From Granulicella sp. WH15 (GTDB lineage: Bacteria; Acidobacteriota; Terriglobia; Terriglobales; Acidobacteriaceae): a DNA stretch of 64,000 bases. The position numbers were made by a program, and so were the translations under genes. Shown here piece by piece: positions 63,665 to 64,000 of this stretch; positions within the stretch are counted from its first letter, which is position 1; every line of letters starts with the position of its first letter. Where the stretch lies: assembly GCF_009914315.1 (NCBI RefSeq), contig NZ_CP042596.1:2914001-2978000 (forward strand). Direction: 5' to 3'. The notes under the pieces are model-generated. The model saw nothing but the letters and a program-made list of their open reading frames with translations. It was not told the origin of the DNA and made no database searches.

Positions 63665-64000
63665 ATGACACGAGAGGCAAAACCCATCAGACACCGCAGT
63701 CACAATAAAACCGTCGCGGCCGCAGCCCTGTTCCTCATGCCCTTCTTCGCGCTCCGAGCCGCTCCGGCCGAGACCTGCACCACCCAGTCCCAGATGCAGC
63801 CCGCCGAGCGCGACACGCTGGCCGGAGCCGCGCGCAGCCTCGCCCTCAAGATCCAGGCCGCCGACCTGGCAGGCGTCCGCGCCAATACCATCGCCGAGTT
63901 TGCCTCGAGCTTCGACGGCATCGGCAACACTATCTCGTCCACCGCTCCTCATCTCAAGTCCGGCACGCCCGTCGTCGAGCAGGTCTACCTTCTCGACGCC
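63665..64000 (+). CDS. Secreted protein, N-terminal part (cut by window edge)
   Basis: The frame from ATG 63665 is open to the last base. The 112 visible residues show a basic start ('MTREAKPIRHRSHNKTVAAA'), a hydrophobic signal segment ('AAALFLMPFFALRAAPA'), then 'CTTQSQMQPAERDTLAGAARSLALKIQAADLAGVRANTIAEFASSFDGIGNTI', an Ala-rich helical part. No domain is recognised. AGGA precedes the ATG by 8 nt. It is divergent from the STN-domain gene. Confidence 0.7.
   Translation, partial: MTREAKPIRHRSHNKTVAAAALFLMPFFALRAAPAETCTTQSQMQPAERDTLAGAARSLALKIQAADLAGVRANTIAEFASSFDGIGNTISSTAPHLKSGTPVVEQVYLLDA

Overview
The window is a 64 kb, GC-rich, gene-dense chromosomal segment that looks like an Acidobacteriota genome of the Terriglobia type (Granulicella, Terriglobus or Edaphobacter-like). 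This is an inference from gene content: hopanoid genes hpnC/D/E and hpnJ, a futalosine-pathway MqnD, a cytochrome b558-type sdhCAB operon, a tandem DUF507 pair, and an agmatine deiminase route to putrescine. No phage, plasmid, CRISPR, transposase or rRNA was seen. One tRNA gene (tRNA-Glu, CTC) is present.

Layout. 1-4.5 kb: end of a PP2C/SpoIIE-type phosphatase, then aroA, a bifunctional-nuclease-family gene and miaB on the minus strand. 4.5-7.5 kb: a 0.5 kb gene-free stretch leading into a large secreted lipoprotein with three ricin-like repeats and a GH16 glycosidase domain. 7.5-14.7 kb: tRNA-Glu, a DUF507 pair, recJ, and an adaptor-TPR-TolC efflux operon without its pump. 14.8-24.3 kb: a hopanoid and lipid region. 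It has hpnJ and small membrane genes facing an adh-hpnC-hpnD-hpnE operon, followed by mlaE-mlaF without an adjacent mlaD. 24.3-36.4 kb: housekeeping and mixed genes (epimerase, flavin reductase, ftsB-like, bioY, mqnD, pgi, IclR regulator, mannose-6-P isomerase, desaturase, histidine kinase, ABC exporter). 36.4-42.2 kb: a flagellar island, with fliS-fliD-flagellin divergent from flbD-motA-motB. 42.2-47.3 kb: a HerA-like ATPase flanked by direct repeats, yjbQ, a putative metal-handling pair and rdgB. 47.4-54.5 kb: sdhCAB, an HbpS-like gene, two cyclophilins and mdh. 54.5-64 kb: acyltransferase, glutamine synthetase family protein, aguB/aguA, tadA, stress-type small genes, an SDR, a glutaredoxin, and a secretin-like STN protein facing a truncated secreted protein.

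Functional threads. HpnC, HpnD and HpnE together convert farnesyl diphosphate to squalene, and HpnJ modifies a hopanoid side chain, so part of the hopanoid pathway is here; squalene-hopene cyclase is not in the window. AguA and AguB make putrescine from agmatine. sdhCAB and mdh are two adjacent TCA-cycle steps. Many operons use 4-nt start/stop overlaps (ATGA, GTGA or TTGA), and two convergent gene pairs share the four bases CTAA as interlocked stop codons.

Beyond genes, the window carries short dispersed intergenic repeats: a ~60 bp family with six copies and TTC-loop mini-hairpins, a related ~70 bp family starting exactly at stop codons, and a 'GTCATTCAGGAGCGAAG' family. Several genes have a -10-like hexamer only 6-7 nt before the start codon, suggesting leaderless transcripts. 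Start codons were chosen by ribosome-binding site and family-typical N terminus, so several coding regions are shorter than the longest open frame.
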